A stretch of 64,000 nucleotides of DNA from RGIG3077 sp964490175 (GCA_964490175.1 CAZBAI010000002.1:1-64000), one strand, 5' to 3'; shown: positions 9,450-18,849, counted from the stretch's first letter. Program-made: numbers and translations. Notes: generated from the letters alone by a model not told the origin.

Positions 9450-10058
9450 TTGAATAACGATACCTTTGCAACAAAGGGAAACCTTATGAAAGCAAAAAAA
9501 ACGCTTGCATTGTGTACAATGGGATTTGATTTGCTTGACAGAAAGCGCAATGTTTTGATTCGTGAAATGCTTTTGCTTATTGATGACGCAAAGTCGTTAA
9601 ACGGCGTTGTGGAAGAAACCTTTTCGGCTGCGCATGAAGCGCTTGAAAACGCAAATATTACTTTGGGCGTTATCGGCTCAATGGCACAAAGCGTTGATAT
9701 TGACGATGGGCTTAGCATAAGTTACCGTAATGTTATGGGAGTGGAAATTCCCAAGCTTGAGCTTGCACAGCGCCCTTTGGCGGTGAATTACGGAATGTAT
9801 AATACAAACAGCCAGCTTGATATTGCCTATATTAAATTTGCACAGGCAAAAAAGCTTTGCGTTTTGCTTGCGGAAACGGAAACGGCGGTGTTTCGGCTTT
9901 CAAACGCAATCAAACGTGTTCAACGCACGGCAAATTCGCTGAAAAACGTTATGATTCCCAAATACCGTGCGCTCGTTTCCGAAATAAGCGACGCCCTTGA
10001 AGAAAGAGAACGTGAGGGATTCTCACAGCTCAAGGTGATAAAATCACGTAAAGGCTAA
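9450..10058 (+). CDS. ntpD: V-type ATP synthase subunit D (central shaft)
   Basis: A 202-residue protein forming the coiled-coil central rotor shaft of V1. Long N- and C-terminal helices flank a short middle domain, and the N-terminal pattern TKGNLMKAKKTL...G.DLLDRKRNVL matches subunit D. I prefer the TTG at 9450, because the conserved TKGNL segment precedes the first in-frame ATG (9486), although that ATG has the better-spaced AAGGG. It is the last gene of the ATPase operon. No clear terminator follows; the pfkA promoter begins about 50 bp later. Confidence 0.9.
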   Translation: MNNDTFATKGNLMKAKKTLALCTMGFDLLDRKRNVLIREMLLLIDDAKSLNGVVEETFSAAHEALENANITLGVIGSMAQSVDIDDGLSISYRNVMGVEIPKLELAQRPLAVNYGMYNTNSQLDIAYIKFAQAKKLCVLLAETETAVFRLSNAIKRVQRTANSLKNVMIPKYRALVSEISDALEEREREGFSQLKVIKSRKG

Positions 10059-10106
10059 AGACGAATATCATATATATTAAAAAATTTAAAATAAAGAAAA
10101 ATGTGC

Positions 10107-10135
10107 TTGACTTGTCGCATTTTTTAGGTTAAAAT
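10107..10135 (+). promoter_or_regulatory. promoter of pfkA
   Basis: TTGACT at 10107-10112, a 17-bp spacer and TAAAAT at 10130-10135 give a near-consensus sigma-A promoter, about 40 bp before the pfkA ATG. Confidence 0.75.
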
Positions 10136-10174
10136 ATTATCTGTAAAAAATTATCTTGAAAGTGATGTGGATTT

Positions 10175-11137
10175 ATGGTTAAATCTATCGGTGTTCTTAC
10201 AAGCGGCGGCGACGCACCCGGAATGAACGCAGCCGTTCGTGCCGTTGTCAGAACGGCAATTGCCAAGGGACTTAAAGTTTACGGCATTGAGAGAGGCTAC
10301 AACGGTCTTATTAACGGTGACATCAAAGAGCTTTGCGAGAGAGATGTTTCCGATATTATTCATCTCGGCGGCACTGTGCTTTATACGGCAAGATGCCCTG
10401 AATTTCGTTACCGTGAGGGCGTGCTCAAGGCAAAGGATAAATGCATTGAGGCAGGGCTTGACGGTATTGTGGTAATCGGCGGCGACGGCTCTTTCAGAGG
10501 GGCGGGCGACCTTTCAGCCGAGGGCATTCCCTGCGTCGGTATTCCGGGAACGATTGATAACGACGTTGCCTGCACCGACTACACAATCGGTTATGATACG
10601 GCTAACAATACCGCTGTTTCTATGATAGACAAGCTCAGAGATACGAGCGAATCGCATGACAGATGCAGCGTTGTTGAGGTTATGGGAAGAAATGCAGGAT
10701 ACATTGCAGTCAATGCCGGCGTTGCTTGCGGCGCTATTTATACGCTTGTTCCCGAAGTGCCCTATTCTCTTGACGAAATCTGCGAAAAGATGCTTAAGGC
10801 GAAGAAATTCGGCAAAATGCACTTTGTCGTAGTCGTTTCCGAGGGATGTGAGGATTCTATTTCCATTGCAAAGACCATTCAGGAAAAGACCGGTATCGAC
10901 ACAAGAGCGACGATTTTCGGTCACGTTCAGCGTGGCGGCTCGCCCACTGTTATGGATAGAGTTATAGCTACGAAAATGGGCGTTTATGCTGTTGAGATGC
11001 TTTCAAAGGGTATCGGCAACAGAGTTGTCGCCATGAAAGATAACAAAATCGTCGATTATGATATCCAAGAGGCTCTTGCAATGAAAAAACAGTTCGACGC
11101 CGAGCTTTATGATATTGCAAACAGGCTGTCGTTCTGA
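10175..11137 (+). CDS. pfkA: ATP-dependent 6-phosphofructokinase
   Basis: A 320-residue phosphofructokinase that phosphorylates fructose 6-phosphate to the 1,6-bisphosphate in glycolysis. The ATP-binding motif TSGGDAPGMNAAVRA is at the N-terminus, followed by GGDGSFRGA, and GTIDNDVACTDYTIG carries the catalytic Asp. The length is that of the bacterial tetrameric, allosteric group. Gly after GGDGS suggests ATP rather than PPi as donor (family knowledge). It has its own strong promoter and a branched terminator, so it is probably monocistronic. Confidence 0.97.
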   Translation: MVKSIGVLTSGGDAPGMNAAVRAVVRTAIAKGLKVYGIERGYNGLINGDIKELCERDVSDIIHLGGTVLYTARCPEFRYREGVLKAKDKCIEAGLDGIVVIGGDGSFRGAGDLSAEGIPCVGIPGTIDNDVACTDYTIGYDTANNTAVSMIDKLRDTSESHDRCSVVEVMGRNAGYIAVNAGVACGAIYTLVPEVPYSLDEICEKMLKAKKFGKMHFVVVVSEGCEDSISIAKTIQEKTGIDTRATIFGHVQRGGSPTVMDRVIATKMGVYAVEMLSKGIGNRVVAMKDNKIVDYDIQEALAMKKQFDAELYDIANRLSF

Positions 11138-11151
11138 AAAAACATAAAATC

Positions 11152-11206
11152 AAGCGGGCGCTCAATGTTCCGTCTTTAAAACGGGCGGGTTTTGTGCGCC
11201 GCTTTT
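11152..11206 (+). terminator. branched terminator after pfkA
   Basis: AGCGGgCGC (from 11153) pairs with GCGcCGCT near 11196-11203, enclosing a smaller CCGT/ACGG hairpin. A TTTT run follows. Confidence 0.5.
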
Positions 11207-11230
11207 GTATACGGAAAGGAAATATTCGCT

Positions 11231-12034
11231 ATGAAAGCTGCTTTGGGATTTATCGGCGTCGGAAATATGGCGAAAAGTATAATCAAGGCAATTGTTCGTA
11301 CAAAATCGCTTGCCGAAAATGTGCAAATTGCTTGCTATGATAAGGTCGATATCGGCAATGCGTTTGCAGATTATGATAATATAAAGGTTTGCGCCGGCGC
11401 TCAACAGGTGATTGATTGCAGTCATTATGTTTTTTTGTGCGTTAAACCGCAGAATCTCGATGAATTGCTCACTTCGGTAAATATCGGCACGGATAAGGTC
11501 ATAGTTTCGATTTGCGCCGGCATTTCCGCAGAATATATCAAGCAAAGGTGCACCGAGTCGGCAAAAGTTATTCTTGTCATGCCCAACACGCCGCTTATGC
11601 TTTCGCAAGGGGCTTGCGCCTTGGCAAAATGCGAGGGCGTTTCCGATGAAGAATTTGATTTTATTATGTCGGTGTTCTCGGCTTGCGGCATAGCAAGGCA
11701 AATCAATGAAGACAAAATGAAAGAAATTATCGCCATAAACGGAAGCTCACCCGCATTTATCTATCTTTTTGCAAAAGCTTTTTCCGATTATGCCGAATCT
11801 GTCGGAATCGACCGAAAAATCGCAACCGACCTGTTTTCACAGTCGCTGATAGGCTCTGCAAAAATGATCACCGACAGCGGCAGTACGATAGATGAGCTTA
11901 TAAAGGCGGTTTCGTCGCCGGGCGGAACAACACTTGCCGGTCTTTCCAAGCTTTATGAGGGCGATTTTCTCCATACTGTTGAAGAATGCTGCAAAGCGTG
12001 CACCGCAAGAGCTTATGAATTAAGCCGTCAGTGA
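11231..12034 (+). CDS. proC: pyrroline-5-carboxylate reductase
   Basis: A 267-residue P5C reductase, making proline from pyrroline-5-carboxylate with NAD(P)H. The N-terminal Rossmann motif is GFIGVGNMAKSI. The C-terminal dimerisation domain carries the family signature near SPAFIYLFAKAFSDYAE and VSSPGGTTLAGL. I chose the ATG at 11231, preceded by GGAAAGGAAA, rather than an upstream in-frame start at 11192 that lies in the pfkA terminator. No other proline genes are nearby. Confidence 0.95.
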   Translation: MKAALGFIGVGNMAKSIIKAIVRTKSLAENVQIACYDKVDIGNAFADYDNIKVCAGAQQVIDCSHYVFLCVKPQNLDELLTSVNIGTDKVIVSICAGISAEYIKQRCTESAKVILVMPNTPLMLSQGACALAKCEGVSDEEFDFIMSVFSACGIARQINEDKMKEIIAINGSSPAFIYLFAKAFSDYAESVGIDRKIATDLFSQSLIGSAKMITDSGSTIDELIKAVSSPGGTTLAGLSKLYEGDFLHTVEECCKACTARAYELSRQ

Positions 12035-12100
12035 TTCTATTTTTCCGATAATTTGCATATCTATCTGTATACAGTCTGAATACGGGTGGGTTGAAATGCT

Positions 12101-12703
12101 ATGCGGACAAGCGTAAAAATTGCAAAAACACATCAAAAGTCGGTTTATTCCGTTCTTTTGTCCGTGCTGATTCTCGGAATTTGCGCAGGTGCGTTTTTGC
12201 CGATGCTTTTTGATATTCAAAGCATGGTTCAATTTGATTTTTTGCACCAAAATTACATTTTTAAAGGCTCTGTTGAAATTTTAAGCCTTTTTGCGAAAAA
12301 CGCAAAGTATATGCTGATACTGCTCGGCTTGATGTTTCTTTGCGGATTTTCGGCGGTCTTTCAACCGATTGTGCTTTTTGCCGTTTTTTTGCACGGCTTT
12401 GCGTGCGCTCTGTCCGTGACGTATTATTACATATTTTTCGGATTGCGAAGTGTTTTCATAGTCGCATTTTTGATTTTGCCGTATTTTGCGGCGAAATCTG
12501 TTTTTCTGATTGTTGCGGCAAGGTGCGCTCTGCGTTTATCTGATTATGTCGGCAAGGCTTTAATCGGCAATTTTGATGATTATGAAAATGCCGAACTGCT
12601 TGTGAAAGAATATCTGACGGTGTTTTCGGTTTTGCCGCTTATTACGGCGCTTGTGTGCCTTGTGCAATCGTTTGCGGTTTCGGCACTGCGTGGCATATTA
12701 TGA
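12101..12703 (+). CDS. multi-pass membrane protein, possibly SpoIIM-like
   Basis: A 200-residue integral membrane protein with about five hydrophobic helices (around residues 17-38, 68-90, 92-115, 118-140 and 172-197) and a basic N-terminus. Layout and size resemble the stage II sporulation protein M family (DUF95), which acts in engulfment, but I see no diagnostic motif. It is followed 20 bp later by a DUF624-like gene and probably shares its transcript. Treat the SpoIIM link as a suggestion only. Confidence 0.6.
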   Translation: MRTSVKIAKTHQKSVYSVLLSVLILGICAGAFLPMLFDIQSMVQFDFLHQNYIFKGSVEILSLFAKNAKYMLILLGLMFLCGFSAVFQPIVLFAVFLHGFACALSVTYYYIFFGLRSVFIVAFLILPYFAAKSVFLIVAARCALRLSDYVGKALIGNFDDYENAELLVKEYLTVFSVLPLITALVCLVQSFAVSALRGIL

Positions 12704-12722
12704 TTTTTTTGAGGGAATGTAA

Positions 12723-13592
12723 ATGGGTTTTTTGGGTTTGTATGATTATGAAAAAGCAGGCAGCGGCGTTGCAAAGGACGGGCCGCAGAAAAAGCGTGTT
12801 GTTGTGTTTTTTGAAATTTTTTTGCGTAAATTTTGGAAGCTTATTTCACTTAACATGATTTTTGTTCTGTTCTGCCTGCCTGTTGTGACGATAGGTCCGG
12901 CAATTGCCGGCGCAACCAAGGTTTTGCGCAATTATTCGCAGGAAAGGCACGCTTTTTTGTTTTCCGATTTTTTCGGCGCTTTTAAGCGTAATTTTGTCAA
13001 AGCGTTTTTTATGGGACTTATCGACCTTGCCGCAATTGTTTGCATAGCTGCCGGCTGTGTTGTTTACCCGAGCCTTGCAAAGAGCTGTGAAAATGTATTG
13101 ATATATATTCCTCTTTCGATTGTGCTTGCCATCGGCGTTGTGCTTGTAATGATGAATTTTTACGCCTTTTTGATGATTGTTACCACAAATATTTCTTTTA
13201 AAAATATTTTGAAAAACTCTTTGTTTTTGACCTTTTTGGAAATCAAAAACAGCGTAATTACATTTTTGATAACCTTTGCCATTACATTGGTGTTCGCTTT
13301 GCTTGTTTATGTTTTCAGACCGCTTATTTTACTTGCGATTTTCATTCCTTTCACGATAATCGGTTTGGTTGCTTGCTTTAACTGCTATCCAGTTATCAGA
13401 AAATATGTTATTGACCCGTATTATGAAGCAAAAGGCGAAGAAAGTCCCGAATTTGATTATCTCAAACCAAAGGACGACGAAGAAACCGTGTTCAGCGATA
13501 TGGGCGGCAAGGAAGCCCCGATTGTTAAGGATAAGCAAAAGAAAAAACAGGCTTCAAGCAAGGCAAAAACCAAGGGCAAAACCATACGCTGA
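12723..13592 (+). CDS. DUF624 (YesL-like) membrane protein
   Basis: A 289-residue membrane protein. The N-terminal part (FFEIFLRKFWKLISLNMIFVLFCLPVV) and the TRxL-like stretch around ATKVLRNYSQERH are characteristic of DUF624/YesL proteins, often found near sugar-uptake genes but of unknown function. There are about six membrane helices to residue 220, then a charged cytoplasmic tail ending in a Lys-rich segment (KKQASSKAKTKGKTIR). GAGGGA precedes the ATG. A strong terminator follows. Confidence 0.72.
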   Translation: MGFLGLYDYEKAGSGVAKDGPQKKRVVVFFEIFLRKFWKLISLNMIFVLFCLPVVTIGPAIAGATKVLRNYSQERHAFLFSDFFGAFKRNFVKAFFMGLIDLAAIVCIAAGCVVYPSLAKSCENVLIYIPLSIVLAIGVVLVMMNFYAFLMIVTTNISFKNILKNSLFLTFLEIKNSVITFLITFAITLVFALLVYVFRPLILLAIFIPFTIIGLVACFNCYPVIRKYVIDPYYEAKGEESPEFDYLKPKDDEETVFSDMGGKEAPIVKDKQKKKQASSKAKTKGKTIR

Positions 13593-13627
13593 ATGTTTGA
13601 ATGTTATAGAACGATATGCTTTTTTAT

Positions 13628-13660
13628 CTCCGTTTCGCCAAGAGCGCAACGGAGTTTTTT
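13628..13660 (+). terminator. intrinsic terminator after DUF624 gene
   Basis: CTCCGTT (13628-13634) pairs with AACGGAG (13648-13654), followed directly by six T. Confidence 0.85.
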
Positions 13661-13710
13661 ATCAAAATAAATATTTTTTCAAAAAAACTATGGCAATTTT
13701 CAGCTAAATA

Positions 13711-13719
13711 TGTTATACT
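13711..13719 (+). promoter_or_regulatory. extended -10 promoter of M16 peptidase operon
   Basis: TGTTATACT is an extended -10 (TG at 13711-13712, TATACT at 13714-13719) in an AT-rich region about 75 bp before the first peptidase gene. No convincing -35 is present. Confidence 0.45.
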
Positions 13720-13794
13720 AAACTTGTATGGTTTTGCCTTAAGATTATTTTAAATAATAAACAGTACTATATTATTAAATAAGGAGAAAGACGA

Positions 13795-15066
13795 ATGCCC
13801 GAATCTGTTTTGAGAGAGCAAATTGCCGACGGAGTTAATTTTACGACAATTTGCGATACAAAATTCAAAGCCGCACACATCAGCGTGCGATTTGTTATGC
13901 GGCTTTCGGAAAAAAGCGTTTCCGAAAATGCTCTTGCCATCAATATACTCAGCTGCGCAAACAGCAAATATCCGACTCAAGCCGCTTTTTCACGCAGGCT
14001 TTCAACGCTTTACGGCTCGATTTTGTCGTGCGATGTTTCAAAGCTCGGCAATAATCAGGTGATGAGCCTTAGCGCAAAGTTTATCGGCGATAAATACACG
14101 CTCGGTAATGATGAGCTTTCAAGCGATATGACCAAGCTTTTGTGTGATTGTATTTTTTCACCCGTATGCACTGACAGCGCCTTTGATACGGAACTTTTTT
14201 TACAGCGCAAAGCAAATCTTCTTGATGATATCGAGGCTGAAATCAACGATAAGCAGTCATATGCGGTGATTTGCGCCAATAAAACTATTTTTGAAAATGA
14301 ACCCTATATGCTCAATGTGTGCGGTTCGAAAGACCTTGTCGATAAATGCAGCGAAAAAAGCGTTTATGCGGCTTATAGAAATATGCTCGAAACTGCCGAT
14401 ATTGAAATTTCTTATGTCGGTGACAGCGGCGATAACGTTAAAGAAATTTTTGCCAAGGCGTTTAATAATATCAATAGAAAACCTTATAGCGCAAAATATT
14501 ATTCTTTAAGTAATATCAAGCGAGAAACCGCAAAGGTTTGCGATAAAATCGATGTCAATCAAAGCAAGCTCTATATGGCGTTTAAATCCGATTCCGAAGA
14601 TTATTACGCTTTATCATACGCAAACGTAATTTTCGGTGCAACGCCTTTTTCCAAGCTGTTTATGAATGTGCGTGAAAAAATGAGCCTGTGCTATTACTGT
14701 TCAAGCTCATATAACGACGCCAAGGGCACTGTGTGCGTTGCAAGCGGTGTGGATAACGAAAATATCATCAAGGCACAAAATGAAATTCTCAACCAGCTTG
14801 AAGATATTAAAAACGGCAATTTTTCCGATGAGGATATGGCAAATTCGTATAAAAGTATTGTCAACAGCCTCGGAACGGTTGATGATTATGCAGGCTCACT
14901 TTCACACACCTACTTCAAGCGCATTCTGAAAAACGATATAACCGATTCGGCGCAGGAATGCCAAAGATACAAGAGCGTGACGAAACAGCGCATAATGGAT
15001 GCGGCTGCGTCACTTACGCTCGATACCGTGTATGTTATGGAGGCAAGCAATGGCAGCGACGACTAA
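13795..15066 (+). CDS. M16-family peptidase homolog, inactive partner (YmfF-like)
   Basis: A 423-residue M16 (insulinase/processing peptidase) family protein. It lacks the HxxEH zinc-binding motif, so it is probably the non-catalytic partner of the next gene, like the YmfF/YmfH pair of Bacillus. The N-terminal half has the M16 layout (SVRFVMRLSEKSVSENALAINIL, FSRRLSTLYGSILSC). The C-terminal half includes the YYALSYANVIFGATPFSKLFMNVREKMSLCYYC segment typical of the second M16 domain. The next gene's start lies within its last codons (17-bp overlap). AAGGAG precedes the ATG. Confidence 0.87.
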   Translation: MPESVLREQIADGVNFTTICDTKFKAAHISVRFVMRLSEKSVSENALAINILSCANSKYPTQAAFSRRLSTLYGSILSCDVSKLGNNQVMSLSAKFIGDKYTLGNDELSSDMTKLLCDCIFSPVCTDSAFDTELFLQRKANLLDDIEAEINDKQSYAVICANKTIFENEPYMLNVCGSKDLVDKCSEKSVYAAYRNMLETADIEISYVGDSGDNVKEIFAKAFNNINRKPYSAKYYSLSNIKRETAKVCDKIDVNQSKLYMAFKSDSEDYYALSYANVIFGATPFSKLFMNVREKMSLCYYCSSSYNDAKGTVCVASGVDNENIIKAQNEILNQLEDIKNGNFSDEDMANSYKSIVNSLGTVDDYAGSLSHTYFKRILKNDITDSAQECQRYKSVTKQRIMDAAASLTLDTVYVMEASNGSDD

Positions 15067-16333
15067 AACTATTATCAAATGCCCGAAAACAGGGCAGCAG
15101 TATACAAAAATTTCACACAAAAGCGGACTTAATATTCTTGTGTGGAAAATGGACGGATTTAAAAGCACAGAGGTGCTGTTCGGCACAAAATACGGTTCGA
15201 TAAATACGATGTTTAAAAAATCGGGCGACAATGAATATACGACCGTGCCCGAGGGCATTGCCCACTTTTTGGAACACAAGCTTTTTGAAAATGAGGATAG
15301 CGATGTTTTTGAGCTTTATGCCAAAACCGGCGCAAGCGGAAACGCCTATACAACGTTTGACAAAACCTGCTATTTATTCAGCTGCTCGGAAAACTGGGAA
15401 GATTCGCTTGAAATTCTTTTGAATTTTGTGCAATCGCCTTATTTTACAAAGGAAACCGTCGATAAGGAGCAGGGAATTATCGGTCAGGAAATTCAAATGA
15501 CCAACGATAATCCTTATTGGGTGCTTTTCTTCAACCTTTTAAAGGCCGTATATCATGCGCACCCTGTCAGAATAGACGTTGCCGGCACAATCGATTCTAT
15601 TGCGAAAATCGATGCGGATTTGCTTTATAAGTGTTATTACACCTTCTACAATCTGCACAATATGGTGCTTTCGCTTGCGGGCAATGTTGATGAAGATAAG
15701 GTAATCGAAATTTGCGACAGGCTTTGCAAAATGTGCCAAAACGAAGGTCTTGAAACGGTTTTTCCGGATGAACCCGAAAATGTAAAGCAAGAATATATCG
15801 AGGCTATGCTGCCTGTGGGAACGCCGATATTTAATATTGGATTTAAATCGTCGGGAAAGCAGGGTAGGGAACTGCTTAAAGCCGAGCTTGAAGCTTGGTT
15901 TGCCATGTCAATGCTTGCCGATGCCGGTTCGCCGCTTTATAAATCGCTTCTCAGCGAGGGATATATCAATAACTCTTTCTATACCGAAGTTTTCGGCGGC
16001 GATGGATATTTTGTTTCGATATTCGGCGGTGAATCTAAAGACCCTATGTACGTTCAAAGCCGAATCTGCGAGGAAATTGAAAACGCCAAGATACACGGTT
16101 TGGATAAGTCACGCTTTGAAGAACTGAAAAAATCGCTTTACGGTTCAAAAATCAGGAATTGGGATAATGTCGAAGCTGTTGCGAACAGCTTGATAAATTC
16201 TTATTTTGCAAACGTCACCCCGTTTGACGATATCGCTTTGATTTCGGAAATGACCTTTGACGATGTGCAAAAATGCCTGCTTGAGCGCTTTGATATCTCC
16301 AATAAATCCATCTCCGTTGTGAGAAGCAATTAA
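15050..16333 (+). CDS. M16-family zinc peptidase (YmfH-like)
   Basis: A 427-residue M16 metallopeptidase with the inverted zinc motif HFLEH in the segment GIAHFLEHKLFENED (near residue 72). The downstream Glu of the family is expected around KEQGIIGQEIQM. I chose the ATG at 15050, preceded by GGAGG at 15039-15043 inside the upstream gene; the frame is open to 14999, but that start lies deep in the other gene. The 17-bp overlap points to translational coupling and an obligate pair. In Bacillus, YmfF/YmfH homologs form such pairs; substrate unknown. Confidence 0.9.
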   Translation: MAATTKTIIKCPKTGQQYTKISHKSGLNILVWKMDGFKSTEVLFGTKYGSINTMFKKSGDNEYTTVPEGIAHFLEHKLFENEDSDVFELYAKTGASGNAYTTFDKTCYLFSCSENWEDSLEILLNFVQSPYFTKETVDKEQGIIGQEIQMTNDNPYWVLFFNLLKAVYHAHPVRIDVAGTIDSIAKIDADLLYKCYYTFYNLHNMVLSLAGNVDEDKVIEICDRLCKMCQNEGLETVFPDEPENVKQEYIEAMLPVGTPIFNIGFKSSGKQGRELLKAELEAWFAMSMLADAGSPLYKSLLSEGYINNSFYTEVFGGDGYFVSIFGGESKDPMYVQSRICEEIENAKIHGLDKSRFEELKKSLYGSKIRNWDNVEAVANSLINSYFANVTPFDDIALISEMTFDDVQKCLLERFDISNKSISVVRSN

Positions 16334-16356
16334 ACAAATAAAGGAGCAAAATTCTT

Positions 16357-17496
16357 GTGATGACAGCAACAACATTGGCGGCGGCAGCTGCCGAATCGAC
16401 AGAAAATTTAATTAAATTTCCAAGACTGAATCTGCAATTTGATGTGGACAGCGTTGCATTTACGGTTTTCGGGCATGATATTGCATGGTACGGTGTGATT
16501 ATTACATTCGGTATGATTCTTGCGATGATTTTCGGTTTGTCGCAAATGCAAAAATTCGGCGTTGACCCCGATAAGGGTATAGACTGCGTAATCGCAGGAA
16601 TTTTCGGCGGAATTATCGGCGCACGACTTTATTATGTCGTAATGGAGATTGAAAATTATAAAACCTTTAAGGATATAATCGATATCAGAAGCGGCGGACT
16701 TGCCATTTACGGCGGTATTATCGGTGCGCTTCTTTTCGGCTGTATAACGGCGAAAATTCGCAAGATTAAGGTTTTGCCGCTGCTTGATGTTGTGGGAATG
16801 AGCTTTTTGATAGGTCAATGCATCGGCAGATGGGGAAACTTTTGCAACCACGAGGCTTTCGGTACGATTACCGACCTGCCGTGGGGAATGACAAGCGAAA
16901 AAATGGTCGCTTGGGCGTCAAATCACACCGATTTGGTTTTGTCAACAACCGAGGCTACGTTTCATCCCTGCTTTCTCTATGAATCGATATGGACTTTTTT
17001 AGGCTTTATTCTGCTCTATTTTGTAATATCGAAAAGGCGTAAATTCGACGGCGAGGTTTTCCTTGCTTATGTTGCGTGGTACGGTTTGGGCAGAGCGTTT
17101 ATCGAGGGACTGCGCTTAGATAGCTTGATGATAGGCTCAATGAGGGTTTCGCAGGTGTTGGCGGTTGTTTCGTGTATTACGGCGTTTGTGCTGATTTTGG
17201 TCATGCGTGATAAAGTAAAAAAACTCGGCACGGATTATGTTTTGTATGCCGACAGCGAGGAGTTTAAGCTTGAAATGGAGCTTGCCGCTAAAAAAATCGA
17301 AAACGCAAAAAATAAAGGCAAGAGCAAATCAAATAACGGCGAAAGCTCAGATAAAGCTAATTGCGATGAATCCGCAGAGGATATTGACAGCTGCGAAAAC
17401 GATGAAAACAGCAATGAAAAAACGCATAACAACAATACTGATGATAACGACGATGATGTCGTTTCGGATAATAAAAATGAAAATGTGGAGGAATAA
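16357..17496 (+). CDS. lgt: prolipoprotein diacylglyceryl transferase with acidic C-terminal tail
   Basis: A 379-residue Lgt, transferring diacylglycerol from phosphatidylglycerol to the lipobox Cys of prolipoproteins in the membrane. The signature GRWGNFCNHEAFG (Arg at about residue 158) is intact, with about seven membrane helices to residue 290. The final ~70 residues form a Lys/Glu-rich stretch and then an Asp/Asn-rich tail (ending DDNDDDVVSDNKNENVEE) not found in typical Lgt. GTG at 16357 or the next codon, ATG at 16360, can start it; AGGAG lies at 16342-16346. It acts on the lipoproteins encoded elsewhere in this window. Confidence 0.94.
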   Translation: MMTATTLAAAAAESTENLIKFPRLNLQFDVDSVAFTVFGHDIAWYGVIITFGMILAMIFGLSQMQKFGVDPDKGIDCVIAGIFGGIIGARLYYVVMEIENYKTFKDIIDIRSGGLAIYGGIIGALLFGCITAKIRKIKVLPLLDVVGMSFLIGQCIGRWGNFCNHEAFGTITDLPWGMTSEKMVAWASNHTDLVLSTTEATFHPCFLYESIWTFLGFILLYFVISKRRKFDGEVFLAYVAWYGLGRAFIEGLRLDSLMIGSMRVSQVLAVVSCITAFVLILVMRDKVKKLGTDYVLYADSEEFKLEMELAAKKIENAKNKGKSKSNNGESSDKANCDESAEDIDSCENDENSNEKTHNNNTDDNDDDVVSDNKNENVEE

Positions 17497-17499
17497 AAA

Positions 17500-17979
17500 A
17501 TGTCTGAATTGAATGTTCAAAACGCACAGGAAGCCGCAAATGACGCAAAGCTTGAGGCTAAAGAAACCAAATATGAAGTAAGAGCTGCGCAAAAGCGCCT
17601 TAAAGACGCAACGGAGAATTACAAAAACTTAAAAGCGCAAATTAAACAGATTAAAAAGGATTTGAAGCAGGCAAAGGCGAATGCCAAAGCCGATGCTGAT
17701 AATGCCGACGCTTTGGCAAAGTCCGACAATTCGGGCAAAAATCTCGAAGCGCAGGAGGCAAAGCGCAAAGCAAAGGCTTCCAAAAAAAGCTATAAGGATA
17801 TGAAAAAGCTTTTGAGCGACACCAAAAAAGCAAAAGCTATTGCAAAGGAAAAAGTATATTCGGCAAAAACTAAGCTTAAAGAACAAACCAAAAAGAGCAA
17901 GGCCGATAATGCGGCTTACAAAGCGGCAAAGCAGAATGTTCGTGAGGCAAAAAAAGCTTTGGAATCCGAAGAAGAATAA
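17500..17979 (+). CDS. Lys/Ala-rich coiled-coil protein
   Basis: A 159-residue highly charged protein, almost entirely Lys, Ala, Glu, Asp, Gln and Asn in heptad-like order (EAKETKYEVRAAQKRLKDA), predicted to be one long coiled coil. It has no signal peptide or membrane segment. It starts 3 bp after lgt and is followed by folD, so it sits within that transcript. Not recognised; the histone-like composition could indicate a nucleic acid- or surface-binding role, but nothing in the sequence settles it. Confidence 0.75.
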   Translation: MSELNVQNAQEAANDAKLEAKETKYEVRAAQKRLKDATENYKNLKAQIKQIKKDLKQAKANAKADADNADALAKSDNSGKNLEAQEAKRKAKASKKSYKDMKKLLSDTKKAKAIAKEKVYSAKTKLKEQTKKSKADNAAYKAAKQNVREAKKALESEEE

Positions 17980-17994
17980 ATTTTGGGGGTTATT

Positions 17995-18849
17995 ATGGCT
18001 AATATTATAAGCGGAAAGGTTGTTTCCGCACAGGTTAAGGACAGAGTAAGGCAAAGGACGCTTGCTTTAAAAGAAAAAGGGCTTGAAATCGGTCTTGCCG
18101 TGATTATCGTCGGCAACAATCAGGCTTCAAGAGTTTATGTTGACGGCAAAAAGCGTGATTGCGAGGAAGTCGGTTTTGTTTCAAGAGAATATGCCCTTGA
18201 TGAAAACACAACCCAGCAGGAGCTTATAGCTTTGGTTGAAAAGCTTAATGCGGACGATTCTATTCACGGCATACTTGTTCAATTGCCGCTGCCGAAGCAA
18301 ATCGACGAAAAAGCTGTTATCAACACAATTTCGCCCAAAAAGGATGTTGACGCATTTTGTGCCGAAAATGTCGGAAATATTATGATTGGCGATTATTCGT
18401 TTTTGCCCTGCACACCTGCCGGCGTGATGGAGCTCATTCATTCGACCGGTGTTGAAGTTTGCGGCAAAAACTGCGTTGTTATAGGAAGAAGCAACATTGT
18501 AGGCAAGCCTATGGCTATGCTGCTTTTGCATGAAAACGGCACGGTAACAATCTGCCATTCCAAAACGCAAAATCTTAAAGAAATATGCAAAAATGCCGAT
18601 ATTCTCGTTGCGGCGGTCGGCAAGGCTAAATTTGTTACAGCCGATATGGTAAAACCCGGCGCTGTTGTAATCGATGTGGGAATGAACCGCAACGAACAGG
18701 GCAAGCTTTGCGGCGATGTTGACTTTGATGAAGTTTCAAAGGTTGCGGGCTACATAACACCTGTGCCCGGCGGCGTTGGCTTGATGACAAGGGCAATGCT
18801 CATGGTAAATACGCTGAATGCGGCGGAAATGTTTTTCGGTGAGAAATAA
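17995..18849 (+). CDS. folD: bifunctional methylenetetrahydrofolate dehydrogenase/cyclohydrolase
   Basis: A 284-residue FolD interconverting 5,10-methylene-THF, methenyl-THF and 10-formyl-THF in one-carbon metabolism. The catalytic region is SRVYVDGKKRDCEEVGF (Tyr and Lys of the YxxxK motif), followed by HGILVQLPLPKQ and the NADP-binding stretch VIGRSNIVGKPMA. The C-terminus reads TPVPGGVGLMTRAML. The ATG at 17995 follows a GGGGG run; an in-frame TTG at 17983 is less likely. A bidirectional terminator follows. Confidence 0.97.
   Translation: MANIISGKVVSAQVKDRVRQRTLALKEKGLEIGLAVIIVGNNQASRVYVDGKKRDCEEVGFVSREYALDENTTQQELIALVEKLNADDSIHGILVQLPLPKQIDEKAVINTISPKKDVDAFCAENVGNIMIGDYSFLPCTPAGVMELIHSTGVEVCGKNCVVIGRSNIVGKPMAMLLLHENGTVTICHSKTQNLKEICKNADILVAAVGKAKFVTADMVKPGAVVIDVGMNRNEQGKLCGDVDFDEVSKVAGYITPVPGGVGLMTRAMLMVNTLNAAEMFFGEK

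Noticed and set aside
13795..15066. first M16 protein as an active protease
   Set aside because: No HxxEH motif can be found; the only zinc motif of the pair is in the following gene.
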